A DNA stretch of 64,000 nucleotides, taken from assembly GCF_004362145.1 (NCBI RefSeq), contig NZ_SNXC01000011.1:112438-176437 (forward strand), in the 5' to 3' direction. Shown here piece after piece: positions 43,381 to 53,681 of this stretch (positions are counted from its first letter, which is position 1; each line of letters begins with the position of its first letter). The stretch comes from Marinomonas balearica (GTDB lineage Bacteria > Pseudomonadota > Gammaproteobacteria > Pseudomonadales > Marinomonadaceae). The position numbers and the translations under genes are program-made. The notes below the pieces were generated by a model that worked only from the letters and a program-made list of their open reading frames with translations, was not told where the DNA came from and did no database searches.

Positions 43381-45172
43381 TCAGCTCCTAAGTTATTTCG
43401 AACGAGAGCTCGCTTATGTACGGCGCGCATTGGATTCATTCGGTAATGAATTCCCAGATCATGCCGCTTCAATGCGACTTAACCAAACGGGACAAGAAGA
43501 TCCAAATATTGGCCGTTTGATTGATGCAATGGCTTTGCTTACCGCGAAGACGGAAAAACGTCTAGACGAGCAATTACCGGATGTTTTACAAGATTTGTTT
43601 AATGTTTTGTACCCGGGCTATCTACAAATCGTTCCAAGTTATACCCCGCTAACAGTAACACTTGGCGATGATCCCATTACGGAACGTGTCGTGTTACCAA
43701 AAGGGTCAGAATCCGCACTTATGGTTAAAGAGGCAGAATGTCTTTTTACGCTCGTAGATGATTTGATTATTGAACCTTTCGTCATCAAAGATATTCAGGC
43801 GGAATCTGCGCCTTTTAATTTTCCTACTCCTAAAACGGTACGACGAGCAGAATCTGTTGTTCAAGTGACGCTCAATTGCAGTGATCCCAGTGTACTTTTT
43901 TCTCAATTGGGGTTGGCATCAGCATCTAAACAAAAGAGCGGGCATTTTGATTTTTATGTTCGAGGGTTTGAAAGCAGTTCCCGGGGGCTAATTGATTTGC
44001 TGCTTCTGAACACAGAAGCGATATCTTTGTTCGATGGAAACGGAAATCAAGTTGATATTGATCCAGCGCGTTTGGTATCACGCGCAGCTGATCCGCAGTT
44101 TAGTTGGCTTCCTGATCACGGAAATCATCAAATCGGTTTCGATCTATTACGAGAATATTTTGCCTACCCAGACAAAGCCGCATACATCAGATTAGAAAAC
44201 CTGTGTGAGGAGTTGTCGCGATTCCATTCGAATACCGTGACGTTGAATTTCTTTGTGCAGCAATTGCCAGTGGAGTATCTGCGGCTGTTCAATCAACAGG
44301 TGTTTCTATTGAACACTGCCCCAGCGGTGAATCTATACCCGCAGCGTGGCGAACCTGTTCGTTATGACTTTACTAAACTGTCCATTCCGGTTGTGGCTGA
44401 TTCGCAGTCCAATAATGAATTAACCGTGGTGTCGGTTGAGAAAGTCAGCGAAGTGTTACCAACTGGAGAAGTGCCTCTTAGTCCAATATATGAAGGCGGT
44501 TATTGGTTCGATGATCGAGCACCCAAGTGGCAAGTTCGCCAGTTTTGGGATGAGAAAGGCCGTAGGCTGATGGATTTATCCGTTAGCTATGGCTCAGAGG
44601 TTACAACTCAGGATGCGGTTGTATTGTCTATGTCTCTCAATGTTTGTAATGGCCGTTTACCGTGTTTAGTGCCAAGTTACTCACACGCTGAGTCGTATGC
44701 CGCGGTGGATATTCCTGGAGAGCTAAAAAACGTCCGTACACCAACAGCGCCCCAATACCCTGCACTCGACAACCAGCTTGGTTGGCGATTTATTGCGATG
44801 TTGAATGCAAACTTCTCCAGTCTGACTCAGGCTGATGACCCGACGAGAGCGTTACAAGATGTGTTGCGTTTGAGTACTCATAGCGTTCAGTGCAAGGTTG
44901 CTGATTCCATAAAAGATGTTCGCTATAAGCATTTGGTTGCACCAATCACCATAGATCGACAGAGCATTTTTGCGTCGGGCACACAAGTAACGGTGTTGAT
45001 TGATGATGAACTGTTAGGGGCGGATTTTGCGGTTGTTAGTAATGTTCTAAATGGTTTTTATCAGCAATATTGTAGCTTTGACCGTTTTATGCAGGTCAAT
45101 GTGGAGCGGTTCGGAAGCGATGTTCCAGGTGTCGAGTTTGAAAAATGTCACGGGAGTCAGTTATGTCTGTGA
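43373..45172 (+). CDS. tssF: T6SS baseplate protein TssF
   Basis: Wedge component of 600 residues. It starts LSDQLLSYFERELAYVRRALDSFGNEFPDHAASMRL, the standard TssF opening, and contains LLNTAPAVNLYPQRGEPVRYDFT and a C-terminal LDNQLGWRFIAMLNANFSSL and ASGTQVTVLIDDELLGADFAVVSNVLNGFYQQYCS. The start is TTG at 43373, with ggagggg 7 bases upstream; the frame stays open to 43295, but those residues overlap tssE and are not family sequence. Confidence 0.93.
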   Translation: MSDQLLSYFERELAYVRRALDSFGNEFPDHAASMRLNQTGQEDPNIGRLIDAMALLTAKTEKRLDEQLPDVLQDLFNVLYPGYLQIVPSYTPLTVTLGDDPITERVVLPKGSESALMVKEAECLFTLVDDLIIEPFVIKDIQAESAPFNFPTPKTVRRAESVVQVTLNCSDPSVLFSQLGLASASKQKSGHFDFYVRGFESSSRGLIDLLLLNTEAISLFDGNGNQVDIDPARLVSRAADPQFSWLPDHGNHQIGFDLLREYFAYPDKAAYIRLENLCEELSRFHSNTVTLNFFVQQLPVEYLRLFNQQVFLLNTAPAVNLYPQRGEPVRYDFTKLSIPVVADSQSNNELTVVSVEKVSEVLPTGEVPLSPIYEGGYWFDDRAPKWQVRQFWDEKGRRLMDLSVSYGSEVTTQDAVVLSMSLNVCNGRLPCLVPSYSHAESYAAVDIPGELKNVRTPTAPQYPALDNQLGWRFIAMLNANFSSLTQADDPTRALQDVLRLSTHSVQCKVADSIKDVRYKHLVAPITIDRQSIFASGTQVTVLIDDELLGADFAVVSNVLNGFYQQYCSFDRFMQVNVERFGSDVPGVEFEKCHGSQLCL

Positions 45173-46152
45173 CAACGAGACTTTTGGAGCACCCACATAA
45201 GTTTAACTTTGCTCAGGCTGTTCGGATATTAACGACGCTAACGGACAGTAAAGGGATGACGCTTCGTCTTCAATCTGATCCGATGCCTCACGGCGCTCCG
45301 ACCGATATTACGTCGATAGAGCAAAACGGAAAAGATCTAAATATCAAGCTAGGGCTTGAGGCGCTTTCGGGTTGTAAAGGGGTTATCCCCGACTATCTGT
45401 ATGCCGAGCTATTAAACAGCTTGCATCAAGATGATGAGGCTCTACAACGTTTTTTAGATGTGTTTAATCAGCGTTACTTTGAGTTGCTCGCATTCGTTGA
45501 GAGTTCCGCTAGCCTCTTGCTTAGAGAAGAGCGCGAGGTTGCTATGGGGCGAGCACTAAATCGTTTAACACAACAAAGTGCGTTGACCCATTTGTTTTCA
45601 TTGCCACGCCAAAAACAAGAAGGCAAAGATCCAAGTTTGATCCGCTACGGCTTGGCCTTAGCAAATAAAAGCCGCAGTTTATCGGGTTTAAAGCGTTTGT
45701 TATGCGACTACTTTTCTCTGGATATCAGGCCACAGGCAATCGCTTCGAAGTTGTATCGAATTAACCCCGCTTTTCAAACCAGAATAGGCGCTCAATTAGG
45801 GCAAAATAACAAGTTGGGTCATGGTGTACTGCTGGGTAAAAATGGGGCTCAAGCTTATAAAACATTAGAGGTGTGCATTACGCCTCGTTCTAGAAAAGAA
45901 TATTTAGGGTTATTAAATAACCGACACTTTTCTAAGTCTTTACAGACATTGGCGCTCTCTTATTTGAGAGAAAGCGTCACTACCAAAATCTATTTATATG
46001 TAAAACGAGAATACATCGATGCGCCTGTCTTATCGTCTGGCGTTTTTTCGTCGGGTCATCACTCGTTCCGTTTGGGAGAGACTAATTGTCTCGCACCGGA
46101 GCGTCGTGTAGCCGAATATCGCAAAATACTATTACAATCGGAGAATGGCTAA
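45163..46152 (+). CDS. tssG: T6SS baseplate protein TssG
   Basis: Wedge component of 329 residues. Marks: LLEHPHKFNFAQAVRILTTL at the N terminus, IPDYLYAELLNSLHQDDEALQRFLDVFNQRYFELL (family HDALQDFLDIFNHRL-type block), and LKRLLCDYFSLDIRPQ. The ATG at 45163 follows gggag and overlaps tssF by 10 bases. Its stop overlaps the tssH start. Confidence 0.93.
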   Translation: MSVTTRLLEHPHKFNFAQAVRILTTLTDSKGMTLRLQSDPMPHGAPTDITSIEQNGKDLNIKLGLEALSGCKGVIPDYLYAELLNSLHQDDEALQRFLDVFNQRYFELLAFVESSASLLLREEREVAMGRALNRLTQQSALTHLFSLPRQKQEGKDPSLIRYGLALANKSRSLSGLKRLLCDYFSLDIRPQAIASKLYRINPAFQTRIGAQLGQNNKLGHGVLLGKNGAQAYKTLEVCITPRSRKEYLGLLNNRHFSKSLQTLALSYLRESVTTKIYLYVKREYIDAPVLSSGVFSSGHHSFRLGETNCLAPERRVAEYRKILLQSENG

Positions 46153-48773
46153 TGTCACAGGTAAAGTTAGGGAATCTTGTCGGGAAATTAGAACCTGAAC
46201 TAAAAAACGCACTTGAAGAAGCGGCGGGATCAGCAATGAAACAAACCGTGCCTGCGATAGAAGTCGAGCACTGGTTTATTCAACTGATTGCAAATAAAGA
46301 ACCCAATCTGAATGCTTTTTTCCAACGACAGAAAATTGATCTAAACGGTTTATTAACTGAGCTTACTGCACGCGTTGAACGCCTTGCCAAAGGGGCTACA
46401 GGCCAACCTACAATCAGTGCAGCCGTTAGTGAAGCGATGGAAGAAGCGTGGCTCATCGCTTCTGTTAATTACGGTCATGGTCAAATTACGAGTTTGCATT
46501 TGCTTCAAGCTCTGATTCAAGCTGACACCTTCGGTATGAAGAAACTTGCTTTAGAATCGCTTCAGAACGTGTCCACCGAGGCATTGTCTGCACACACTGC
46601 TCAACTTAAAGTAGCAGGTGTTTCGAGTACTTCGTCAGCGGCGGCTGGAAGCACGGAAGGCGCTTCAGTGGCACCTGTTGCAGGCGGTGCGTTAGACAAA
46701 TACACAGTCAACCTTACTCAACAAGCGCGTGATGGCAAAATTGACCCAATCTCAGGTCGAAACAGTGAAGTTCGCTTAGCGATCGATATTTTGTGCCGTA
46801 AGCGACAAAATAATCCAATATTAGTGGGTGAGCCTGGGGTTGGTAAAACAGCGGTAGTAGAAGGCTTGGCGCTTCGAATTGTCGAAGGTGAAGTGCCTCC
46901 TGTCATTCAAGGTGTAGAAATTCATTCACTTGATCTTGGTCTTCTCCAAGCGGGCGCTAGCATTAAAGGAGAGTTTGAGAACCGTCTTAAGGACGTTATC
47001 AACGAAGTGAAGAGCTCCGAAACGCCAATAATCGTGTTTATAGACGAAGCGCATACGCTGATTGGCGCAGGGGGCGCTGCGGGTCAAAACGATGCGGCAA
47101 ACTTATTAAAACCAGCACTAGCGCGCGGAGAGTTCCGCTCCATTGCTGCAACAACGTGGGCTGAATACAAAAAGTATTTTGAGAAAGATCCTGCATTAAC
47201 CCGTCGTTTTCAAGTGGTTAAAGTTGAAGAGCCTGATGCTGAAGATGCGTTGCAAATGCTACGCGGTGTTGCTGCATCATTACGAAAACACCACGGTGTT
47301 TTTATACGTGAAGATGCGCTCGAAGCGGCGGTACACTTATCTATTCGTTATCTTCCAGCTCGTCAATTGCCAGATAAAGCGATTAGCCTTTTGGACACCT
47401 CATGCGCTCGAATCGCGCTAACTCAAGGCGCAAAACCTGAAAAAGTAGAGCAGCTAGAACAACAAATTCGCTATTTAAACAGCGAACTGGCGGCATTTGA
47501 AGTTGAAGATGCCGTCTTGACAGATCAAGCAGAAGATCGCGATGCTTTGCGTGACAGTATTTCGGAAAAAGAAGCGGCGCTTGCGTTGTTGATGACGCGC
47601 TGGGAAAAGGAAAAAACGCTTGTTGATGAGATCACTGCATTAAGCGAAGACATTGAATCGAACCTCAAAGACGGTGCGGATGCGAGCAAACAGGCCGCTC
47701 TTCAAACGAAAATGGATGACTTGTCCACACTACAAGGCGACGATCCACTCGTGTTTGCATTGGTTGATAGCCAAGTCATTGCCTCAGTCATTGAAAGTTG
47801 GACAGGGATTCCTGCAGGCAACATGGTGAAAGGTGAGGTTGCAGAGCTATTGTCTCTTGAAGATGCTTTGCATAAGCGTGTTATTGGACAAAAAGCGGGT
47901 ATCAGTGAACTTGCTAAGAGCATCCGCATTTCTCGTGCTGGCTTAACGGACAGTCGAAAACCGGTTGGTGTTTTCTTAATGTGTGGCCCAAGTGGTGTGG
48001 GTAAAACCGAAACTGCCATGGCTCTTGCTGATGAAGTGTTTGGCGGTGGGGATAACTTGACGGTTATCAACATGACTGAGTTTAAAGAAGAGCATAAAAT
48101 CTCTATGTTATTGGGATCGCCCGCCGGATATGTCGGGTTTGGTGAAGGTGGCGTATTAACGGAAGCAATTCGTCGTAATCCATATTCTGTCTTATTGTTG
48201 GACGAAATGGAAAAAGCCCATCCGGGTGTGCATGATTTGTTTTATCAAATTTTTGATAAAGGCCATATTAAAGACAGCGAAGGTCGTACCGTTGACTTTA
48301 AAAATACCATTATAGTGATGACATCAAACGCGGCTGATCAAGCAATCTGTGATATTTGTGATGCGGCAGATGAGCGCCCTGATAATGAAGAGCTTGTTGA
48401 AGAAATTCGTCCAGCGCTTCAGCAATACTTTAAACCCGCATTTCTTGGACGAGCGACAATCGTGCCTTACTATCCATTAAATGCAGAAGAACTCGGTAAA
48501 ATAACGGAAATCAGTTTGAACCGAATTGCTAAGAAACTAAACGAAAAATACAAAGCGGAATTCACCTGGGACGAAGCATTTATCGAGTTCGTTGTTTCGC
48601 GTAATACAGACCCGACTACGGGTGGGCGTGCTATCGAGCAAATAATAAACCGTTCGCTCATGCCTAGATTAGCAGAACAGTGTATTCAGCGATTGAGTGA
48701 AGGGCTGCCGATCGAAAAAGTGTCTGTGACCATCGCGCCGATGACCGCCGATTTGTCACTTCACATAGAATAA
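46152..48773 (+). CDS. tssH: T6SS disassembly ATPase TssH (ClpV)
   Basis: Hexameric AAA+ unfoldase of 873 residues that recycles contracted sheaths. N domain (about 1-160), first AAA+ with Walker A GEPGVGKT and [33 protein letters not shown], a middle coiled-coil region, and second AAA+ with [43 protein letters not shown] and a C-terminal [24 protein letters not shown] junction with tssG (1-base overlap). Confidence 0.96.
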   Translation: MSQVKLGNLVGKLEPELKNALEEAAGSAMKQTVPAIEVEHWFIQLIANKEPNLNAFFQRQKIDLNGLLTELTARVERLAKGATGQPTISAAVSEAMEEAWLIASVNYGHGQITSLHLLQALIQADTFGMKKLALESLQNVSTEALSAHTAQLKVAGVSSTSSAAAGSTEGASVAPVAGGALDKYTVNLTQQARDGKIDPISGRNSEVRLAIDILCRKRQNNPILVGEPGVGKTAVVEGLALRIVEGEVPPVIQGVEIHSLDLGLLQAGASIKGEFENRLKDVINEVKSSETPIIVFIDEAHTLIGAGGAAGQNDAANLLKPALARGEFRSIAATTWAEYKKYFEKDPALTRRFQVVKVEEPDAEDALQMLRGVAASLRKHHGVFIREDALEAAVHLSIRYLPARQLPDKAISLLDTSCARIALTQGAKPEKVEQLEQQIRYLNSELAAFEVEDAVLTDQAEDRDALRDSISEKEAALALLMTRWEKEKTLVDEITALSEDIESNLKDGADASKQAALQTKMDDLSTLQGDDPLVFALVDSQVIASVIESWTGIPAGNMVKGEVAELLSLEDALHKRVIGQKAGISELAKSIRISRAGLTDSRKPVGVFLMCGPSGVGKTETAMALADEVFGGGDNLTVINMTEFKEEHKISMLLGSPAGYVGFGEGGVLTEAIRRNPYSVLLLDEMEKAHPGVHDLFYQIFDKGHIKDSEGRTVDFKNTIIVMTSNAADQAICDICDAADERPDNEELVEEIRPALQQYFKPAFLGRATIVPYYPLNAEELGKITEISLNRIAKKLNEKYKAEFTWDEAFIEFVVSRNTDPTTGGRAIEQIINRSLMPRLAEQCIQRLSEGLPIEKVSVTIAPMTADLSLHIE

Positions 48774-48783
48774 TGAGGTACTT

Positions 48784-49506
48784 GTGTTAGTTTGCAAACA
48801 TTCTGTCAAAGTAACGTTAGAGCGAGCCGCATGTGCGGCTCTGCTTCTCCTTGTTTGTGGCTTTACTGTTGCCCAAGACAGAGTGAAGCTAGCGACGCAA
48901 ATTTGGACTCCTTACCAGACCGTTGATCAAAATGGCACGATTGGCGGCGTTGCTGTCGATCGTGTTAAATGTACGATGCAGAAAATGGGTCGACCTTATG
49001 AAATCCATGTGATGCGTTGGGATAAAGCGCAACTAATGGTCGAAACAGGGCACATGGATGGGTTCTTTTCTGGCTCAACAAACAGTCAACGAGCGACGTA
49101 CGCAACGCCATCGTCGCCCGTGGTGTCTGAGTACCTTGCATGGTTTATTGCGCCCAGTGTTACTCAAGACTTAGACGACGAAACCTCGAAATACAATTTG
49201 CGCTATGGTGCAAAATTCAATACCAGTAAATGGTTGTTTCTAAAGAGACAAGGGTACAATGTCATCAAGAAACCTCGCGATGCAGACGCATTGTTACAAA
49301 TGCTTTGGCAGGGGGATTTAGACGTGGCATACGAATACGAATTGGTATTTGAAGATTCATTAAAAAAAGCCGGTATTCCTTTAGATTACTTCAAAAAAGT
49401 AAGACTGAAGAAGCAAGATCTTATGATGCACTTTTCAAAGAATTTTTTATCTGAGACGCCTAATTTTTTAGAACGTTTTAATGCGTCTTTAGAGAAGTGC
49501 TTGTAG
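48784..49506 (+). CDS. Periplasmic solute-binding protein in T6SS operon
   Basis: Protein of 240 residues with a signal peptide (ACAALLLLVCGFTVAQ, cleavage near 31) and a type II periplasmic-binding fold like PF00497: VKLATQIWTPYQTVDQNGTIGGVAVDRVKCTMQKMGRPYEI, MRWDKAQLMVETGHMDGFFSGSTNSQRATYATPSSP and DLDVAYEYELVF. No transporter subunits accompany it. Start is GTG at 48784 with gaggt 4 bases upstream, 10 bases after tssH. It may bind amino-acid-like ligands or serve a signalling role; neither is shown. Confidence 0.75.
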   Translation: MLVCKHSVKVTLERAACAALLLLVCGFTVAQDRVKLATQIWTPYQTVDQNGTIGGVAVDRVKCTMQKMGRPYEIHVMRWDKAQLMVETGHMDGFFSGSTNSQRATYATPSSPVVSEYLAWFIAPSVTQDLDDETSKYNLRYGAKFNTSKWLFLKRQGYNVIKKPRDADALLQMLWQGDLDVAYEYELVFEDSLKKAGIPLDYFKKVRLKKQDLMMHFSKNFLSETPNFLERFNASLEKCL

Positions 49507-49578
49507 GTTTTGAGCTAAGTACTTTCGTTACGTCCTCTCCTAGATGAGGATTATAAATAAAGGACAAAGAGAAACTTT

Positions 49579-50610
49579 ATGACTGTTAGCTTTCAGCTGA
49601 TTGAATTACCAGATAACGAGCAGGTTGCGAGTCGGCAGGTGTCCGTACCTGATTCAGGTGGCACGATTGGTCGATCGTTTGAATGCACGATACAGCTTCC
49701 CGACTTTGGCAGAACGCTTTCCCGAGTGCATGCAGAAGTGCTGCCTCATCCAAAAGGCGGGTATCAAATTGTCGACAGAAGTACGAATGGGGTGTTTGTA
49801 AACGACATTCTGCTTGGCAAAGGGGAAGCGCAGCGCCTGAGTGATGGCGATAACGTTCGTATGGGGGCGTACACTCTCTTGTTCAGCGACATGGAGTCGT
49901 TATTTGCCTTAGATATGGACGACGTTTCTGTTTCTAAGCCCGTGAAAGACGAACGTCAAAGTGATCAGGATTCCATGTCGTCTCCGTTTAACTTGGACGA
50001 AGTCTTAAATGATAAAAACGATGCCACATTAGGTATTGAGCACGCACTCTCGGGACAAAACGCGACGAATGAAAGCGTAATACAAAAAGAGAAAGAAACC
50101 TTTTCAGCTGACAATGTGCTGGGAGAAGATGTTTACGGCTATGACCCTTTTGAAGATGAAGAGCGGTGGGCAATGGAACAGCCTCAAGACTCAGATGAGG
50201 ATTTGGATGATATTGTTTTAATTGAGGATTCTGAACTTAAAAATAATGAAACCATGTCGACTCCATCTAACCGGTCTTTGGCGGTGACAGAAAGTGCGCA
50301 GGTGGCGGCGTTAGAAAACAGTATCAGTCGCTTGAATAGCATTATTGAGCAACAACAACGAACGCTATCGACTTCTGTGGATCGTGAAAGCTTAGTCGCG
50401 TGTATTGAATCGACATTGGATAAGTTTTTAGATGATCTGAACCCAGAACAGCTCGAAGATGAATTTAATGATTATATCTCTGGGTGGGGAAAGAAAGATA
50501 AAAAGTATTGGTCGCTGTATAAGAAACAATTTAATCGTAAAAAAGAACGGCGAGAATTCTATCGCCAGTTCTCAGCATTGCTGTTTGAAGAGTTGAGAGA
50601 TAAACGATGA
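49579..50610 (+). CDS. tagH: T6SS FHA-domain protein (TagH/Fha)
   Basis: Cytoplasmic post-translational regulator of 343 residues. The FHA domain spans about 20-100: SGGTIGRSFECTIQLPDFGRTLSRVHAEVLPH and GGYQIVDRSTNGVFVND. A long acidic linker (DDVSVSKPVKDERQS through DSDEDLDDIVL) leads to a helical C-terminal domain LNPEQLEDEFNDYISGWGKKDKKYWSLYKKQFNRKKERREFYRQF. FHA domains bind phosphothreonine, which fits the kinase gene downstream. Its stop overlaps tssJ by ATGA. Confidence 0.92.
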   Translation: MTVSFQLIELPDNEQVASRQVSVPDSGGTIGRSFECTIQLPDFGRTLSRVHAEVLPHPKGGYQIVDRSTNGVFVNDILLGKGEAQRLSDGDNVRMGAYTLLFSDMESLFALDMDDVSVSKPVKDERQSDQDSMSSPFNLDEVLNDKNDATLGIEHALSGQNATNESVIQKEKETFSADNVLGEDVYGYDPFEDEERWAMEQPQDSDEDLDDIVLIEDSELKNNETMSTPSNRSLAVTESAQVAALENSISRLNSIIEQQQRTLSTSVDRESLVACIESTLDKFLDDLNPEQLEDEFNDYISGWGKKDKKYWSLYKKQFNRKKERREFYRQFSALLFEELRDKR

Positions 50611-51119
50611 AGACGCTATCGATGATTAGATTGTCTATTTTTAGCAGCCTTATAGGCTTCGTTTTGATGGGGTGCAGTTCAACAAGCAATAGTGCGTTTC
50701 AACCTGTATTGAATATAGAAGTAAATATTGAAGCGACGAACGACATCAATGTGTTTGATGATGGTGATGCAAGGCCGGTTATCTTACGAATATACCAGCT
50801 CAATGATGCAGGCAATTTTGATAAGGCGAGTTTTACCAGCCTATACAGCGACGATCAGACTGTTCTTGCAGACTCCCTTATTGACTCTAAGCGCTTGTCC
50901 GCAGTGCTTCCAGGGGAAAAGCGAACGATTATGTTGGACGTTCAACAGCAAGCAAAATTTTTGGCAATTTTTGCTGAATTTTCAAATTATGAGACAGCCA
51001 CCGCAAAGTCATCGGTCGCGTTGGTTGAAGACCCAGAAAGTTACCCTGTTTTTATTGCCATCACGCATGACAAAGTTGAAATCACTCAACCTGTCAAAGA
51101 GTCGTGGTGGAAGTTTTAA
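50607..51119 (+). CDS. tssJ: T6SS outer-membrane lipoprotein TssJ
   Basis: Lipoprotein of 170 residues anchoring the TssLM complex to the outer membrane. Lipobox LMGC (Cys about residue 23), then a transthyretin-like fold with INVFDDGDARPVILRIYQLNDAGNFDKASFTSLYSDD and LPGEKRTIMLDVQQQAKFLAIFAEFSNYE. Position ahead of tssK matches the family order. Confidence 0.93.
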   Translation: MKTLSMIRLSIFSSLIGFVLMGCSSTSNSAFQPVLNIEVNIEATNDINVFDDGDARPVILRIYQLNDAGNFDKASFTSLYSDDQTVLADSLIDSKRLSAVLPGEKRTIMLDVQQQAKFLAIFAEFSNYETATAKSSVALVEDPESYPVFIAITHDKVEITQPVKESWWKF

Positions 51120-51137
51120 GGATTTAAGGAGCGCCAT

Positions 51138-52463
51138 TTGAAACATCACAGCAAGGTTGTTTGGAAGGAGGGTATGTTCATAGCCCCCCAGCATTTTCAA
51201 CAACAAGAGCGCCATATTACGCAATACATCCAAAAGTGCATTTCTTTGACTTCTGAAGGTCGGAGTTTTGGTGTTTCTATTTTGGACATTGAGCATAACT
51301 ATTTAAAGCTGGGTAAGTTCAGTGTGACTCATTGCAGTGGCGTGTTCCCAGATGGAACGCTATTTGATAGTTCAAAAGAACTGTTAGTTGAAATCCCAGA
51401 AGGCACGATTAACAAACGTATTTTTCTTGGGCTTCCACTCGCGGTCGAAGGTGAGAATGAGTATGGCGAGGCGTCAGAGCAGCGTCGCTTCGCGTTGGGG
51501 AATGTTAGCCTTTTTGATTCAAGTGATGAAAGCCAAAGTGCGATCGAAGCTCAAGTCGCTGACCCAAATATTCGTTTAGTCATTGAAGGGGAAGATGTTA
51601 CAGGCTTAGCACTCTTGCCCATTGCGCGCATATTAGAGCGTCGCGAAGATGTTAATGTGGTACTGGATAAAAGCTTTATTCCTACCTGCCTGCAATACGG
51701 TGCTTCTCAGCTTTTAAAAGAGCGTATTAAAGAGCTTTATATTCTGACTGAGGCTCGGGCGCAAAGTGTTGTGCAGCGTATTGGTGTGGGTCAGCAGACG
51801 AAAAGTGATCTTAGCTTGATGCGTGAGTTCCTATGGCTGCAAACTCTAAATCGCTGGATTCCGTGGTTGCATCTTACGTTAGAACAACCCGAAACGCGTA
51901 TTGAAGCGCTATATGAAGGGTTACTTGCCTTTTCTGGTGAACTAGAGAGTTTCAAACCTGCTGTTGTTGAAGCTCCGAAACCGCTAAACCGAGACGATTT
52001 AAAAAGTGTTTTTGGGGGGCTTTTTTCGGAACTTCGTGAAAAACTCTCTATGGTTCAGAGCGACAGTGTGACGGAGTTCTCATGGGATGAAAATCTCTTT
52101 GAGCGTCGTCGGTTGTTGCGTTTATCTATTCCAAATTTAAATCAAATGGATGGCCGTCGTTTCGTTATTTCTGTGCAATCGTCAATGGGGACGACAACGC
52201 TAAGCCAAGTATTTCCAAGCGCGTGTACGCTAAGTGGTCTGTCTCATATTGCGGATTTGGTACGAAATAGCCAATCCGGTGTTGGCATTCATTTGTTGCC
52301 CGTTGCCCCCAGTGAGTTAAAAGCGCAAGCAGACGTGGCCTACTTCGAAATTGACACTGCTCATGAATATTGGGTGCAGTTAAAAGCAAAACGTGAACCG
52401 ATAGCATTGCACGTAGACAGTCGTGTCCCAGACTTATCTATCAAGCTATATGCGTTAGGCTAA
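51138..52463 (+). CDS. tssK: T6SS baseplate adaptor TssK
   Basis: Trimeric link between the baseplate and the TssLM membrane complex, 441 residues. Signature start KVVWKEGMFIAPQHFQQQERHI and C-terminal LHVDSRVPDLSIKLYAL; the middle includes LREFLWLQTLNRWIPWLHL-type text. The start is TTG at 51138 with aaggag upstream, giving the standard N terminus; no ATG is available before residue 13. Confidence 0.93.
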   Translation: MKHHSKVVWKEGMFIAPQHFQQQERHITQYIQKCISLTSEGRSFGVSILDIEHNYLKLGKFSVTHCSGVFPDGTLFDSSKELLVEIPEGTINKRIFLGLPLAVEGENEYGEASEQRRFALGNVSLFDSSDESQSAIEAQVADPNIRLVIEGEDVTGLALLPIARILERREDVNVVLDKSFIPTCLQYGASQLLKERIKELYILTEARAQSVVQRIGVGQQTKSDLSLMREFLWLQTLNRWIPWLHLTLEQPETRIEALYEGLLAFSGELESFKPAVVEAPKPLNRDDLKSVFGGLFSELREKLSMVQSDSVTEFSWDENLFERRRLLRLSIPNLNQMDGRRFVISVQSSMGTTTLSQVFPSACTLSGLSHIADLVRNSQSGVGIHLLPVAPSELKAQADVAYFEIDTAHEYWVQLKAKREPIALHVDSRVPDLSIKLYALG

Positions 52464-52478
52464 AGGCAAAATACGACT

Positions 52479-53672
52479 ATGAAAGAACTGTTAGACGAAG
52501 AAACGCTCGCCATTGCTTCCGATAGTCAACAAATCGATGCCGACTTAGCGGGTGCATCGGTGCGTTTGAGTAACGTTAATGCGTTGAAAAACCATGCTCG
52601 TTACAGTATTGCTCAACAGAATGGACAACTGTTTGAAAACAGTCTCCTTAAAGCTGGCTCAGAGCTACTGTCATTGACTATTTCAGTGAAAAGGATGCAG
52701 TGCCCAACAGACATGTTTGCCTTCCGTTCCGGCATAAAAAGCGCATTAACAGATCTTAAATACAAAGTGGCAAAGTTGGATTACCCGCCTTCTGTTGCGG
52801 ATAAGGCGTGTTTTCTCTTTGCTGTTATGTTGGATGAGCAAATTCTTCATTCGTCTTGGGGTGAGTCTTCCGGTTGGGAAAATCAAACCATTGTCAGCGA
52901 ATTGTTTGGTATAAAAAACGGTGGCGAGCAGTTCTATGTGGTTGCAGAGCGAGCGTTACTGCAGCCCGTTCTCTTAGTTGATTTGCTTGAGCTTATTTAC
53001 ATCATGTTGAAGATGGGGTTCCGCGGTCGCTATCGTGCAAACGGAAAAGATCAACTAGATGCATTGATGAAACGGATTGAAGAGTCTGTATTTGCGCAAG
53101 GACGTTCTTTTTCTGATGCCGAGCGATTACCTCTTCTAGTGTCAGATATTGCTGAATCCCCAAAATTTATTAAGCCGAAGAAGCCTGTTAGATTGTGGCG
53201 ATCGTTCGCTTACTTTGCTGTAGTAGTGTGTGCAACATGGTTGGGAACGTTTTATTGGTATGACATTACCTCGCCTCAACGAGCTCAACCTTTTATTCAG
53301 CTAGCCGATTACACTAAACCCTATTATGGGCAGGTAAGTGCTCAAGATACGGAATACGTCTATTACAGCACACCAGAAGAAATGCAAACGGCACAATCCT
53401 CGCTTGGCAACCAAGGTAACGTGCAATCGGATGAGGCCACAAGTTCGAATACGACATGGATTGTACAACTCGCAACCTTCAATAATATTGGTGATGCGCA
53501 GCGGTTCGTAGGTCAGTACAAGCGTGAGCTGCCGAACGCAACGATTGAAGCGTGGAAAGGGCAGTTCCGAGTCATCAGTGAGAATAATACTAAGATATTA
53601 GCTGCACGAAGATTGAACGCCGCTCGTGCCGCCGGTATTTCAGATGCATTTATGTTAAATGGGAAGCAGTAG
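52479..53672 (+). CDS. tssL: T6SS membrane protein TssL (DotU) with C-terminal SPOR domain
   Basis: Inner-membrane component of 397 residues. The cytoplasmic DotU hook domain (about 60-235) has FLFAVMLDEQILHSSWGESSGWENQ and ELIYIMLKMGFRGRYRANGKDQLDAL; a single TM follows (about 244-263), then a Ser/Gln-rich linker and a C-terminal SPOR domain (about 324-395: TTWIVQLATFNNIGDAQRFV, FRVISENNTKILAARRLNAARAAG). SPOR modules bind denuded peptidoglycan, so this is an extended TssL that can hold the cell wall itself. The gap to tssM is 9 bases. Confidence 0.93.
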   Translation: MKELLDEETLAIASDSQQIDADLAGASVRLSNVNALKNHARYSIAQQNGQLFENSLLKAGSELLSLTISVKRMQCPTDMFAFRSGIKSALTDLKYKVAKLDYPPSVADKACFLFAVMLDEQILHSSWGESSGWENQTIVSELFGIKNGGEQFYVVAERALLQPVLLVDLLELIYIMLKMGFRGRYRANGKDQLDALMKRIEESVFAQGRSFSDAERLPLLVSDIAESPKFIKPKKPVRLWRSFAYFAVVVCATWLGTFYWYDITSPQRAQPFIQLADYTKPYYGQVSAQDTEYVYYSTPEEMQTAQSSLGNQGNVQSDEATSSNTTWIVQLATFNNIGDAQRFVGQYKRELPNATIEAWKGQFRVISENNTKILAARRLNAARAAGISDAFMLNGKQ

Positions 53673-53681
53673 GCCTTAAAC

